Program-made: the position numbers and the translations under genes
Shown here: positions 1 through 8,290 of the stretch, piece after piece
Layout of the letters: every line of letters starts with the position of its first letter
How positions within the stretch are numbered: the stretch's first letter is position 1
Notes under the pieces: generated by a model
The model's database searches: none
Seen by the model: only the letters and a program-made list of their open reading frames with translations
What the model was told of the DNA's origin: nothing
Source: Streptomyces sp. NBC_00390
Lineage (GTDB): Bacteria > Actinomycetota > Actinomycetes > Streptomycetales > Streptomycetaceae
Length of the DNA stretch: 64,000 bases
Assembly (NCBI RefSeq): GCF_036057275.1
Contig: NZ_CP107945.1
Coordinates: forward strand, 1,364,001-1,428,000
Reading direction: 5' to 3'

Positions 1-587
1 CCCACCGTGAGCGCGGGGTCGCCGGCTTCGACATCGCGGGAGGCGAGATCGGCAACCCGCCGGCCCGCCATCTGCCGGCCTTCCAGCATCTGAAGCGGCA
101 CAACTGCCACTTCACCATCCACGCCGGCGAGGCGGTCGGCGCCGAGTCCATCCACGAGGCCGTGCAGATCTGCGGTGCCGAGCGGATCGGGCACGGCGTG
201 CGCATCACCGACGACATCACGGTGCATGACGACGGAACGGCCCGGCTCGGACACCTCGCCTCGTACGTCCGCGACAACGGCATCGCGCTGGAGGTCTGCC
301 CGACCTCCAACCTCCAGACGGGCGCGGCCAAGGACTACGCAACGCACCCGATCGACCTGCTGCGCCGCCTCGGCTTCCGCATCACGCTCAACACGGACAA
401 CCGTCTGGTCTCCGGCACCACGATGAGCCAGGAGTTCCAGCACATGGTGGACGCTTTCGGGTACGGCCCCGAGGTCTTCGAGGAGTTCACGGTCGCGGCG
501 ATCGAGTCGGCGTTCCTGCCCCTGCCGGAGCGGCAGCGGCTGATCCGCGAGGTGGTGCGGCCGGGGTACGCGGCGCTCGCCCGCTGA
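1..587 (+). CDS. add: adenosine deaminase, 3' part (5' end outside window)
   Basis: Hydrolytic deamination of adenosine/deoxyadenosine in purine salvage, cytoplasmic. The open frame enters from the left edge, so only the C-terminal ~194 residues are visible. Seen: the HAGE motif (visible residues 40-43) whose His and Glu sit at the metal/catalytic centre, RIGHG (61-65), EVCPTSN, and an NTDN segment at the position of the family's zinc-ligand NTDD. The C-terminus is complete, ending at a TGA. It faces the LD-carboxypeptidase operon tail to tail, with only 79 bases between the stops. Family assignment is secure; whether it is specific for adenosine rather than adenine or a related base is inferred from the SNLQTG and NTDN context. 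Confidence 0.93.
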   Translation, partial: HRERGVAGFDIAGGEIGNPPARHLPAFQHLKRHNCHFTIHAGEAVGAESIHEAVQICGAERIGHGVRITDDITVHDDGTARLGHLASYVRDNGIALEVCPTSNLQTGAAKDYATHPIDLLRRLGFRITLNTDNRLVSGTTMSQEFQHMVDAFGYGPEVFEEFTVAAIESAFLPLPERQRLIREVVRPGYAALAR

Positions 588-666
588 CCGGCCCGCCCGC
601 GGCCGGCAGCGGGTGGCTGCGAGCCGTCGGCCAGAAACCGGCCCGGAACCGGCCCGTGCGCAGAAC

Positions 667-1608
667 TCAGCGCAGGGCCGGCTCGTCCAGCGTCAGGGTC
701 CGCGCCTCCGCGTCCAGCACCGCCCCGACGCCCAGCGGCATGGTCAGCGTGCTCTCGCAGTGTCCGAAGCCCAGTTCCTCGATCACGGGGACACCGAGGC
801 CCCCGAGCCGGTCGAGCAGTACCGCACGTACCTGCTCGTAGGGACCGCACTCCGCCCATGACCCGAGGGCGATACCGGCGACACCGTCCAGCCAGCCGGA
901 GCGCAGGAGTTGGGTGAGGATGCGGTCCAGTCGGTAGTCCTCCTCCCCCACGTCCTCGATCAGCAGCAGCCCGCCGCGGGCGGACGGCCGGGCCGCAGGG
1001 GTGCCCAGGTCCGCGGCGAGCAGGCTGACGCAGCCGCCGAGCGTGATGCCCCGGGCCCTGCCCGGCGCCATCGTGCGCGCCGTGTCGAGGCCGAGAGTGC
1101 GGACCGACTCGGGTGCGAACAGCGTGGCCCGCAGCGACTCCTGGGTGGCGAGGTCCTTGAGGAAGGTCACGGCGCCGACCATGGGTCCGTGCAGGGTGGC
1201 CAGGCCCATGCGGACGGCGAAGGCCTCGTGCAGGGCGGTGACATCGCTGTAGCCGACGAAGACCTTGGGGCCGGCCGCCCGAATCGCGGCCCAGTCGATC
1301 AGGTCGACCATGCGCTGGGCGCCGTACCCGCCGCGCGCGCAGATCACCGCCGAGACCGTCGGGTCGCACCAGGCCTCGGTCAGATCCCGGGCCCGGTCGT
1401 GGTCCGTCGCCGAGAGGTACCACAAGTGCGGGTGCTGCTCGCGGACATGGGGCATCACCACCGGCTCCAGGTCCCAGCCGCGCAGGATCTCCAGTCCGGC
1501 GTCCAGCCGCTCCCCCGGTACCGGACCGCTCGGCGCGACGACGGCGACCCGGGCCCCGGGCCCGAGGCGGGCCGGGCGCGTCAGGGGTGCGAGCGGTGTG
1601 AGGGTCAC
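667..1608 (-). CDS. ldcA: LD-carboxypeptidase (muramoyl-tetrapeptide carboxypeptidase, S66)
   Basis: Cytoplasmic serine carboxypeptidase family that removes the terminal D-Ala from L-Ala-Glu-DAP-D-Ala during murein recycling. The 313-residue protein shows the S66 Ser-Glu-His triad: Ser121 in GYSDVT, Glu218 in LLIEDV and His283 in GFGHCE. ARGGYG (91-96) is also typical. The GTG start at 1608 overlaps the stop of the upstream S9 peptidase (GTGA), which fixes the start and implies translational coupling. It is the last gene of a four-gene peptidase operon transcribed leftward (dppA-like, M20, S9, ldcA). The S66 family also contains microcin-C7 immunity (MccF-like) proteins, so acylsulfamide cleavage is an alternative; the operon favours peptide recycling. 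Confidence 0.88.
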   Translation of the reverse strand: MTLTPLAPLTRPARLGPGARVAVVAPSGPVPGERLDAGLEILRGWDLEPVVMPHVREQHPHLWYLSATDHDRARDLTEAWCDPTVSAVICARGGYGAQRMVDLIDWAAIRAAGPKVFVGYSDVTALHEAFAVRMGLATLHGPMVGAVTFLKDLATQESLRATLFAPESVRTLGLDTARTMAPGRARGITLGGCVSLLAADLGTPAARPSARGGLLLIEDVGEEDYRLDRILTQLLRSGWLDGVAGIALGSWAECGPYEQVRAVLLDRLGGLGVPVIEELGFGHCESTLTMPLGVGAVLDAEARTLTLDEPALR

Positions 1609-3641
1609 TGCTTGAGCTCCAGTGGCGGGACGTCGGGGCGGGTGATGCCGAAGGTCTGTGCGTACAGCGACAGTTCCGCCTCCAGGGCGCGGACCATGGT
1701 GTCGGCCAGGCGGAAGCCGTGTCCTTCGCCCTCGAAGGCGATGTAGGCATGTGCGATGCCGCGCCCGGCCATCTCGGCGAGGAAGCGCTCGCACTGCACG
1801 GGCGGGCAGATGACGTCGTCCAGGCCCTGCAGCAGCAGGAAGGGCGCGGTGATCCGCTCGGCGTTGTTCAGCGGTGAGCGTTCGCGGTAGCGGGCGGGTA
1901 CTTGGGGGTCCCTCCCCTGCGGAGCCTTGGGGGGCAGGGGGCCGACCAGCGACTCCAGGTACCGCGATTCGAAGTCGTGTGTCTCGCCGGTGGCCCAGCC
2001 GAGCAGATCGAGGATGGGGTAGATGACCGTGCCGCAGGCGTACACGTCGGTGGCGGCGAGGGAGGCGGCGGCGGTCCAGCCGCCGGCGCTGCCGCCGCGG
2101 ATCGCCAGGCGGGCCGGGTCGGCGGTACCTTCGGCGGCCAGCGACTCGGCGACGGCCGCGCAGTCCTCGACGTCGACGACGCCCCACTGCTCGCGCAGCC
2201 GGTTGCGGTACTGCCTGCCGTAGCCGGTGGAGCCGCCGTAGTTGACCTCGGCGACGCCGATGCCGCGCGAGGTGAAGTAGGCGATCTCCAGATCGAGGAC
2301 GAGCGGCACCCGGCTGGTGGGGCCCCCGTGGGCCCAGACGACGAACGGCGGCAGCTCGTCGTCGGGTGCGATCCGGTCGGGGTTGTGCGGCGGGTAGACC
2401 TGGGCGTGGATCTCGCGGTTGTCCGGGCCGGTGAAGGTGCGGATCTGCGGCTCGGGGTAGTACGCGGGGTCCACGGGGTCGTCGTGCGCGCAGCCGATCA
2501 CCCGGGCCCGGCCGGTGGACGTGTCGAGCTCCACGATCTCGTACGCGCTGCGCGGGCTGGCGGCGACGCCGAACACCCGGTCGCCGTGCACGACGAGGGT
2601 GGGGGCCCACTCGCTCCACGGTCCCGCCGCGTCGACGAGTTCACCCGACTCCGGGTCCAGGATCCCGAGCGTGGTGGTGCCCGTTCCATGGATGACGGCG
2701 ATCAGCCCGTTGTCGAGGGGCCGGAACCACTGACGGCCGATCTGCCACAGCGGCCCGCCGAACTCCTCGGCGCGGCCGGGGCACAGGCTCGTACCCGGAC
2801 CGCTGTCCGGAACGGACGCGTCGAGCCGGATCCGCTGTACTTCCCACCAGTCGGTGCGGTCCGAGACGAAGAGCAGCGAGCCGTCCGGGGCCCACTCGGC
2901 CTGGGCGACCGACTCGTCCGTGCCCCCGGCGACCGGCCGCACGGCGCCGAAGGGGCCGCCATCGGTCACCTCGCCGATCATGACGACCGTGCCGTCCCAG
3001 GGCATCTGCGGGTGGTCCCAGGCGATCCAGGCCGCCAGCCGCCCGTCGGGGGAGAGCCGCGGCCCGGTGACGAACCGGTGCCGGTCGTCGCTCAGTTCCC
3101 GTACCGCGCCGCGGTCCTCGGCGGCCGCGCCGTCCAGCGGCACGGCGGCGATGACGCGGCGTACGTCGGTGGGTGCCTCGCCGGTGAACTCCTCGAGCAC
3201 GCACCACACTTCACCCTGTCCGACGCGCAGCTGCGGGTCGACCCAGCGCAGCCCGCCGCCCACCGGGGACAGGGGCGTGAGCGGCCGCGGCTCGGAACCG
3301 GGCACATCGGGCTCGTAGGCGTACAGCCGCTGGTCGGGGAAGTGGACGAAGACGATGAGCGGCCCGCCGCCGTCCGGAGCGCGCTGCGCGCCGGCCCACG
3401 GCATGCCGCCGTACTCGATGACCCTGCTGCGGACGTTCCACGGCGCGGGGAGAACCGATTCCTCGGTGCCGTCGGCCCGTCTGCGCATCAGCGCCCGCCG
3501 GCCGCCCTCGGCCGGCCGGGGAGCGGTCCACCACACTTCGTCACCGACCGTGCCGAGACCGTCGGGGCGTCCGTCGTGCGAGGCCGCGAGGGCCGCGTCG
3601 ATCGGCGAAGGCCACGTTCCGTAGGGACCCGTGGGAACCAT
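1605..3641 (-). CDS. S9 family prolyl oligopeptidase-like peptidase
   Basis: Serine peptidase of 678 residues. An N-terminal beta-propeller-like region (about 1-400, with SPDGRLAAW and APDGSLLFV blade motifs) is followed by an alpha/beta-hydrolase domain. The nucleophile is Ser518 in GGSAGGW, the acid Asp608/609 in LQGLDDV and the base His641 in GEGHGF. There is no signal peptide, so it probably acts on oligopeptides in the cytoplasm. The start lies 10 bases after the M20 peptidase stop and the end overlaps ldcA by GTGA, so all are one operon. Oddity: residues about 571-580 are an extra Pro/Gly-rich stretch encoded by a Streptomyces-type GC-rich repeat between the lid and the 'VPARYRERSP' segment; see the repeat entry. 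Confidence 0.9.
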   Translation of the reverse strand: MVPTGPYGTWPSPIDAALAASHDGRPDGLGTVGDEVWWTAPRPAEGGRRALMRRRADGTEESVLPAPWNVRSRVIEYGGMPWAGAQRAPDGGGPLIVFVHFPDQRLYAYEPDVPGSEPRPLTPLSPVGGGLRWVDPQLRVGQGEVWCVLEEFTGEAPTDVRRVIAAVPLDGAAAEDRGAVRELSDDRHRFVTGPRLSPDGRLAAWIAWDHPQMPWDGTVVMIGEVTDGGPFGAVRPVAGGTDESVAQAEWAPDGSLLFVSDRTDWWEVQRIRLDASVPDSGPGTSLCPGRAEEFGGPLWQIGRQWFRPLDNGLIAVIHGTGTTTLGILDPESGELVDAAGPWSEWAPTLVVHGDRVFGVAASPRSAYEIVELDTSTGRARVIGCAHDDPVDPAYYPEPQIRTFTGPDNREIHAQVYPPHNPDRIAPDDELPPFVVWAHGGPTSRVPLVLDLEIAYFTSRGIGVAEVNYGGSTGYGRQYRNRLREQWGVVDVEDCAAVAESLAAEGTADPARLAIRGGSAGGWTAAASLAATDVYACGTVIYPILDLLGWATGETHDFESRYLESLVGPLPPKAPQGRDPQVPARYRERSPLNNAERITAPFLLLQGLDDVICPPVQCERFLAEMAGRGIAHAYIAFEGEGHGFRLADTMVRALEAELSLYAQTFGITRPDVPPLELKQ
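1903..1934. repeat. GC-rich palindromic repeat inserted in frame in the S9 peptidase gene
   Basis: The + strand reads TGGGGG-TCCCTCCC, then 12 bases, then GGGGGG. The same pattern (TGGGGG-CACCTCCC, 14 bases, GGGGGA) lies between genes at 21711-21744. Here it falls inside coding sequence and adds about 11 residues (PPKAPQGRDPQ) without breaking the frame. I recognise the pattern as a dispersed short repeat common in Streptomyces intergenic DNA. That it was inserted, rather than ancestral, is an inference from its low-complexity peptide. Confidence 0.6.
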
Positions 3642-3651
3642 GCCGAACCCC

Positions 3652-4989
3652 CTATGCGGACCGCAGATAGTGGTCGAGGACGTTGACCCCGAAGTGCAGC
3701 GCGTCGACCGGGACGCGTTCGTCGACGCCGTGGAACATGGCGGCGTAGTCGAAGCCGGGCGGCAGCTTCAGCGGCGAGAAGCCGTACCCGGTGATGCCGA
3801 GCCGGGAGAACTGCTTGGCGTCGGTACCGCCCGACATGCAGAACGGTACGACGTGGCCGTCGGGGTCGAAGCGTTCGATGGCGGCCCGCAGCCTGGCGAA
3901 GGTCGGGGAATCGACGGGCGCCTGAAGGGCGATCTCCTGGTGGTGGTACTCCCACTCGACATCGGGGCCGGTGAGGCGGTCCATGGTCTCGCGGAACTCG
4001 TCCTCGCCGCCGGGCACCGTCCTCCCGTCGACATACGCCGTGGCGTGGCCGGGGATCACATTCAGCTTGTAGCCGGCGTCCAGCATGGTCGGGTTGGCGC
4101 TGTTGCGTACGACGGGCTCGACGAGCGCGGCGGCCCGGCCGAGCTTGCCCATCAGGGCGTCCACGTCGAAATCCGGGGCATCCACGTCGGCGTCGATTTT
4201 GTGCAGTGCGGCCAGCTCGGACAGGGCGGCCCGCACGGTCGGTACCAGCCGCACGGGCCATTCGTGCCCGCCGATCCTGCCGACGGCCTCGGCCAGCCTG
4301 GTCACCGCGTTGGAGCGGTTGACCTTCGATCCGTGTCCCGCCCTGCCGTGAGCGGTGAGCTTCAGCCAGGCGGTGCCGCGCTCTCCCGCCGCGATCGGGT
4401 AGAGCGCCATTCCGGGGCCGGCGTGGAAGGTGAACGCCCCGGATTCGCTGATGCCTTCGGTGCAGCCGTCGAACAGGCCGGCGTGCGTGCTCGCGAGGAA
4501 GTCGGACCCGTCGATCGCGCTCGCCTCCTCGTCGGCCGTGTAGGCGATGACGATGTCCCGGCGGGGCTTGACGCCGGCGCGCTTCCAGGCGCGTGCGACG
4601 GCGAGCACCATCGCGTCCATGTTCTTCATGTCGACGGCGCCGCGGCCCCACACCACGCCGTCCCGGACCTCGCCGGAGAACGGGTGCACGCTCCAGTCGT
4701 CGGGTTCGGCCGGCACCACGTCCAGATGGCCGTGGACCAGCAGGGCGTCGGCCGACGGATCGGTGCCTTCGATGCGGGCCACCACATTCGTACGGCCCGG
4801 GGTGCGCTCCAGCAGGGCGGGTTCGAGTCCCGCGTCGGCGAGCCGCTCGGCGACGTATTCGGCGGCGGGCCGCTCCCGGCAGTCACCGCCGCCACGGTTG
4901 GTGGTGTCGATCCGGATGAGCTCGGAGGTGAAGGTCACCACTTCGTCGAGCGCACGGCTGTCGATGGGGGTCGTCGTCACGTCAGCCAT
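3652..4989 (-). CDS. M20 family metallopeptidase
   Basis: Zinc exopeptidase/deacylase of 445 residues. Metal-ligand motifs are visible: HGHLD (His88, Asp90), RGAVDMK (Asp120) and ADEEA (Glu154/155 as general base and ligand). A later SGGTDAKQF segment and the C-terminal FHGVDERV complete the family pattern, and a dimerisation domain lies in the middle (around AGHGSKVNRSNAV). This is the M20/ArgE/DapE/CPG2 superfamily, and it resembles actinobacterial 'M20/M25/M40' peptidases rather than DapE proper. The ATG at 4989 overlaps the upstream D-aminopeptidase stop by 8 bases, which rejects the longer open frame. Its context with DppA, S9 and LdcA suggests dipeptide or murein-peptide breakdown; the substrate is not determinable from sequence. 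Confidence 0.88.
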   Translation of the reverse strand: MADVTTTPIDSRALDEVVTFTSELIRIDTTNRGGGDCRERPAAEYVAERLADAGLEPALLERTPGRTNVVARIEGTDPSADALLVHGHLDVVPAEPDDWSVHPFSGEVRDGVVWGRGAVDMKNMDAMVLAVARAWKRAGVKPRRDIVIAYTADEEASAIDGSDFLASTHAGLFDGCTEGISESGAFTFHAGPGMALYPIAAGERGTAWLKLTAHGRAGHGSKVNRSNAVTRLAEAVGRIGGHEWPVRLVPTVRAALSELAALHKIDADVDAPDFDVDALMGKLGRAAALVEPVVRNSANPTMLDAGYKLNVIPGHATAYVDGRTVPGGEDEFRETMDRLTGPDVEWEYHHQEIALQAPVDSPTFARLRAAIERFDPDGHVVPFCMSGGTDAKQFSRLGITGYGFSPLKLPPGFDYAAMFHGVDERVPVDALHFGVNVLDHYLRSA

Positions 4990-5818
4990 ACTGCTCCTCC
5001 ACCGCTGCGGAGACGATCGTCGTGACCGCCTTGAACGTGCGAATGCCCTCATACATCGTCCCGCTGGTGTACGCGACGCGCCGCTCGGCGGCCGAACGTT
5101 CCACTCCGGGCACCACCGTGGCGGCGGCGGCGAGATGCTCGGCATCGAATTCCAGCTCCACGGTGAACGGCCCGCCCCGGACCGGCTCGTGACGGACCGC
5201 GAGCGCCGCGGCCGCCGCGGCCGCGGCCCGGATGTCGGCTGCCGTACGGGCCGGGGTGCGGCAGACCGCCGCGTACCGTGAGACATGGTCCTTGACGGCG
5301 ACCTTGTGTGCCCCGGGCGCGTATCCGAGGGCGTCCTCGCAGGTCAGGTCGTCGCCGGTGACCAGAATGACGGGGACTCCGCACTCGGCGACGACATGGG
5401 CGTTGAGCAGGCCCTCGCTCGCCCTGACGCCGTTCAGCCAGACGCCGGTGATGGAGTTGGCGAGATAGGTGTGGGCGAGCACGCCTTCCGTGCCCGCGCC
5501 GGTGTGGTAGCCGACGAAGGCGATGCCGTCGACGTCGCCGTGCTGCACGCCCTCGACCATGGACAGGGTCTTGTGGCGTCCGGTGAGCATCTCGGCACGC
5601 TCGTCGAGCTGCTCCAGCAGCAGGTTGCGCATGCTCCAGTGCGCCTCGTTGATGAGTACGTCATCGGCGCCGCCGTCGAAGAAGCCGAGCACCGCCGCGT
5701 TCACATCGGAGGTGAACATGGCCCGGCAGCGCTCCCACTGCGGTGTGCCCGGCAGTACGTCGGCGGGCCAGGTCACGCCGGTGGCGCCTTCCATGTCGGC
5801 GCTGATCAGGATCTTCAC
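4982..5818 (-). CDS. dppA: M55 family D-aminopeptidase (DppA-like)
   Basis: Zinc-dependent aminopeptidase family; Bacillus DppA releases D-Ala from D-Ala peptides. The 278-residue protein starts VKILISADMEGATGV, containing the family's Asp-x-Glu-Gly metal motif (SADMEG), followed by DVLINEAHW, HTYLAN, LVTGDD and a C-terminal YTSGTMYEG segment, as expected for about 270 residues. I chose the GTG at 5818 because GGAG lies 6 bases upstream; an in-frame ATG at 5836 would add six residues. It is the first gene of the leftward peptidase operon and overlaps the M20 gene. The role in using D-amino-acid dipeptides from cell-wall turnover is inferred from family and operon. Confidence 0.88.
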   Translation of the reverse strand: MKILISADMEGATGVTWPADVLPGTPQWERCRAMFTSDVNAAVLGFFDGGADDVLINEAHWSMRNLLLEQLDERAEMLTGRHKTLSMVEGVQHGDVDGIAFVGYHTGAGTEGVLAHTYLANSITGVWLNGVRASEGLLNAHVVAECGVPVILVTGDDLTCEDALGYAPGAHKVAVKDHVSRYAAVCRTPARTAADIRAAAAAAAALAVRHEPVRGGPFTVELEFDAEHLAAAATVVPGVERSAAERRVAYTSGTMYEGIRTFKAVTTIVSAAVEEQYG

Positions 5819-5906
5819 AGCTGTCTCCGTTCCCATCGGCCGCACCGCCCAAGCGCACCGGAAGCGCAGAGCGTGAGTGTAGACCGGAGGGCAGCTGCTC
5901 AACTGT

Positions 5907-5944
5907 GCGGTTCGCCCCTGGCGGTGATGCCAGGGGCGAACCGC
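5907..5944. terminator. intrinsic terminator after rocD
   Basis: Perfect 16-bp inverted repeat (5907-5922 with 5929-5944; GCGGTTCGCCCCTGGC and its complement) around a 6-base loop. It lies 18 bases past the rocD stop and upstream of the dppA-like gene, so it separates the two leftward operons. Confidence 0.85.
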
Positions 5945-5962
5945 TTCGCCGGAACCCGCCGT

Positions 5963-7186
5963 CTAGCCGAGCACCTTCTCCAGCGAGGCGAGGGCCGAGT
6001 GGAGTTCCTCTGGGGTGATGGTCAGCGGCGGCGCGATCCGGATGGTGGACCCGTGGGTGTCCTTGACGAGGACACCCTCGCGCATCAGGCGCTCGCTGAT
6101 CTCCCGGCCGGTCCCGATCCGCGGGTCGACGTCGACGCCGGCCCACAGGCCGCGGGAGCGGAAGCCCACGACGCCCTTGCCGGTCAGGGCGGTGAGACCC
6201 TCGCTCAGTACGTCGCCGAGGGCGGTGGCCCTGCGCTGGTACTCGCCGGTCGCGAGCAGGTCGACGACGGCCGAACCGACCGCGGCGGACAACGGGTTGC
6301 CACCGAAGGTGGAGCCGTGCTCGCCGGGGCGCAGCACGGCCATGACCTCGCGCCGGGCGACCACCGCGGAGACGGGCACGATGCCGCCGCCGAGCGCCTT
6401 TCCGAGCAGCAGCATGTCCGGGAGGACCGACTCGTGGTCGACCGCCAGGGTGGTGCCGGTACGGCCGAGGCCGGACTGGATCTCGTCGGCGATGAACAGG
6501 CAGCCGGTGCGGCCGGTGAGCTCACGTACGCCGGTCAGATAGCCGTCGTCGGGGATGATGACGCCTGCCTCGCCCTGGATGGGCTCGATCAGCACCGCGG
6601 CCGTCGTCTCGTCCACGGCGGCCTCGATCGCGTCCAGGTCGTTGTACGGGACCACCCGGAAGCCGGGCGCGAACGGGCCGAAGCCGGTGCGGGCCACCGG
6701 GTCGCTGGAGAAGCCGACGATGGTGGTGGTCCGGCCGTGGAAGTTGCCGTCCGCGACAACGATGGTGGCCCGGTCGGGTGCGACGCCCTTGACCTCGTAC
6801 GCCCATTTGCGGGCGATCTTGATGGCGCTCTCGACGGCCTCGGCGCCGGTGTTCATCGGCAGGACGGTGTCGAGGCCGGTGAGCTGGGTGAGGCCCTCGG
6901 CGAAACCGGCGAGCCGGTCGTTGTGGAAGGCACGCGAGGTGAGGGTGACCTCGTCGAGCTGCCGGTGGGCGGCGGCGATGAGCTCGGGGTGGCGGTGGCC
7001 GAAGTTGAGAGCCGAGTATCCGGCCAGCATGTCGAGGTAGCGGCGGCCCTCGACGTCCTCGACCCAGACGCCCTCGGCGCGGGCGACGACCACGGGCAGC
7101 GGGTGGTAGTTGTGCGCCAGAGTGGTGTCCTCGGCGCTGATCAGCTCGGCGGAGGAGCGCTCGGTGCGTACGGGCGTGAGGGTCAT
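5963..7186 (-). CDS. rocD: ornithine--oxo-acid transaminase
   Basis: PLP enzyme converting ornithine plus 2-oxoglutarate to glutamate-5-semialdehyde plus glutamate, in arginine/ornithine catabolism. The 407 residues carry the class-III aminotransferase landmarks: NTGAEAVESAIK (112-123), DGNFHGRT (146-152), ADEIQSGLGRTG with PLP-contacting Asp234, and the Schiff-base lysine Lys263 in LLGKALGGG. The length is normal for RocD. The ATG at 7186 overlaps the upstream DDAH-like stop (ATGA), indicating coupling. Downstream is a strong terminator (5907-5944). Pairing with a guanidino-hydrolase supports an arginine-derivative/ornithine route. Regulation is probably by the Lrp/AsnC protein encoded at 8831-9352 through the palindrome at 8102-8121 (inference). 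Confidence 0.93.
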   Translation of the reverse strand: MTLTPVRTERSSAELISAEDTTLAHNYHPLPVVVARAEGVWVEDVEGRRYLDMLAGYSALNFGHRHPELIAAAHRQLDEVTLTSRAFHNDRLAGFAEGLTQLTGLDTVLPMNTGAEAVESAIKIARKWAYEVKGVAPDRATIVVADGNFHGRTTTIVGFSSDPVARTGFGPFAPGFRVVPYNDLDAIEAAVDETTAAVLIEPIQGEAGVIIPDDGYLTGVRELTGRTGCLFIADEIQSGLGRTGTTLAVDHESVLPDMLLLGKALGGGIVPVSAVVARREVMAVLRPGEHGSTFGGNPLSAAVGSAVVDLLATGEYQRRATALGDVLSEGLTALTGKGVVGFRSRGLWAGVDVDPRIGTGREISERLMREGVLVKDTHGSTIRIAPPLTITPEELHSALASLEKVLG

Positions 7187-7995
7187 GCGCGGATCTCCTG
7201 AGTGCAGCACTTGATGCCGCCGCCGGCCTTGTGGAACTCGGACATGTCGACGGGGACGGGTACGTATCCGTGGGTGACGAGCTGCCCGATGAGGGCTTCG
7301 GCACGCGGGGCGACGAGGACGTGCCGTCCGTCGGAGACGGAGTTGAGGCCGAAGGCCATGGCGTCCTCCCGGGTGGCGATCACGGCCTGCGGGAAGAGCC
7401 GCTGAAGTACCTCCCGGCTGCCCGGGGAGAACGCGTCCGGGTAGTACGCGATGTTCTCGTCGTCGAGGACGAACAGCGCGGTGTCGAGGTGGTAGAAGTA
7501 CGGGTCCACCAGTTGCAGGCCGACCGTCGGCATGCCGAAGAACTCCTGCACCTCCCGGTGTGCGTCGGGGGTCGTACGGAATCCGGTGCCGGCCAGGATG
7601 TGGCTGCCGACGGGGACGAGGTCGCCCTCGCCTTCGCAGACCGTTTCCGACTGGTGGACGTCGAAACCGGCGGCCTTGAACCAGGCGGCGTACAGCGCCT
7701 CCTCCGGCCGGCGCTGCGGTGCGTGGAAGCGGGAGCCGAACACCTTGCCCTCGGCGACGAGTACCGAGTTGGCCGCGAACACCATGTCGGGCAGGCCTGC
7801 TTCGGGCTCCACTGTCTCCACCGTGTGGCCGAGCTCGCGGTAGGTGCCCACGAGGGTGTTCCACTGGGAGAGCGCGAGGTCGAGATCGACTTCCACGTTC
7901 TCGCTCATCCATGGGTTGATGGCGTACTGCACGTCGAAGTACCGGGGCTCGCAGACGAGATAGCGCCGTGCGCGAGACAGACGGCTGGCTGGCAC
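7183..7995 (-). CDS. dimethylarginine dimethylaminohydrolase-like protein
   Basis: Amidinotransferase/DDAH superfamily of 270 residues. Catalytic His169 lies in PYFYHLDTAL and the nucleophilic Cys is in GGGIKCCTQE (Cys263 or 264, the penultimate motif as in DDAH/ADI). MVFAANSV and CEGEGDLV are family motifs. Known family members hydrolyse dimethylarginine to citrulline plus dimethylamine; a relative may use other N-omega-substituted arginines or arginine itself. The GTG start at 7995 has GGAGG nine bases upstream. A promoter (8064-8093) and a 20-bp palindrome (8102-8121) precede it. It is translationally coupled to rocD, so the product may feed ornithine/citrulline metabolism; the exact substrate is inferred. 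Confidence 0.87.
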   Translation of the reverse strand: MPASRLSRARRYLVCEPRYFDVQYAINPWMSENVEVDLDLALSQWNTLVGTYRELGHTVETVEPEAGLPDMVFAANSVLVAEGKVFGSRFHAPQRRPEEALYAAWFKAAGFDVHQSETVCEGEGDLVPVGSHILAGTGFRTTPDAHREVQEFFGMPTVGLQLVDPYFYHLDTALFVLDDENIAYYPDAFSPGSREVLQRLFPQAVIATREDAMAFGLNSVSDGRHVLVAPRAEALIGQLVTHGYVPVPVDMSEFHKAGGGIKCCTQEIRA

Positions 7996-8063
7996 CGAGT
8001 GTTTCCTCCCACTTCCAGGGGACGGCTCAAGGGGGACGACCGGGGACGACCCGGACGTCATCC

Positions 8064-8093
8064 ACGGTAGAAAGCGGGGCTGACCTGCGACAA
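8064..8093 (-). promoter_or_regulatory. promoter of the DDAH-rocD operon
   Basis: Read leftward: -35 TTGTCG (8088-8093), an 18-base spacer, and -10 TACCGT (8064-8069). This fits an HrdB-type promoter about 70 bases before the GTG at 7995. The call rests on hexamer resemblance only. Confidence 0.5.
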
Positions 8094-8101
8094 GAATCAG
8101 A

Positions 8102-8121
8102 TCCTGCGCATGTGCGCAGGA
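8102..8121. promoter_or_regulatory. 20-bp palindrome, candidate Lrp/AsnC operator
   Basis: TCCTGCGCA-TG-TGCGCAGGA is a perfect dyad with 9-bp arms. Its centre is about 55 bases upstream of the likely transcription start of the DDAH-rocD operon, a position typical of an activator site. The Lrp/AsnC gene nearby (8831-9352) is the natural candidate to bind it. Confidence 0.5.
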
Positions 8122-8211
8122 ATGCTGCGTGAATTGGGCACTCGGCGATGGATTGTTTCGCCGGTACGGCTCAGGGACCCGCCGAGCGGCCCCGGTGGAC
8201 CGATTATCGGA

Positions 8212-8241
8212 TTGAACGCGGGGTCCGGCCCGTGCTACCAC
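8212..8241 (+). promoter_or_regulatory. promoter of the GNAT gene
   Basis: -35 TTGAAC (8212-8217), an 18-base spacer and -10 TACCAC (8236-8241), about 50 bases before the ATG at 8291. Divergent from the DDAH-rocD promoter. Confidence 0.45.
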
Positions 8242-8290
8242 TACCGGGTTTACGGATGCCGATCATGATGCACGCGAAGGGCTGGACGAC

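Noticed and set aside
335..1750. Long leftward frame of 471 codons
   Set aside because: Overlaps adenosine deaminase and ldcA in the wrong phase; Arg/Pro/Gly-rich with no motif. A shadow of high-GC coding DNA.
1902..3686. 594-codon rightward frame antisense to the S9 peptidase
   Set aside because: Val/Gly/Arg/Asp-rich composition typical of antisense of GC-rich genes; the S9 catalytic motifs lie on the other strand.
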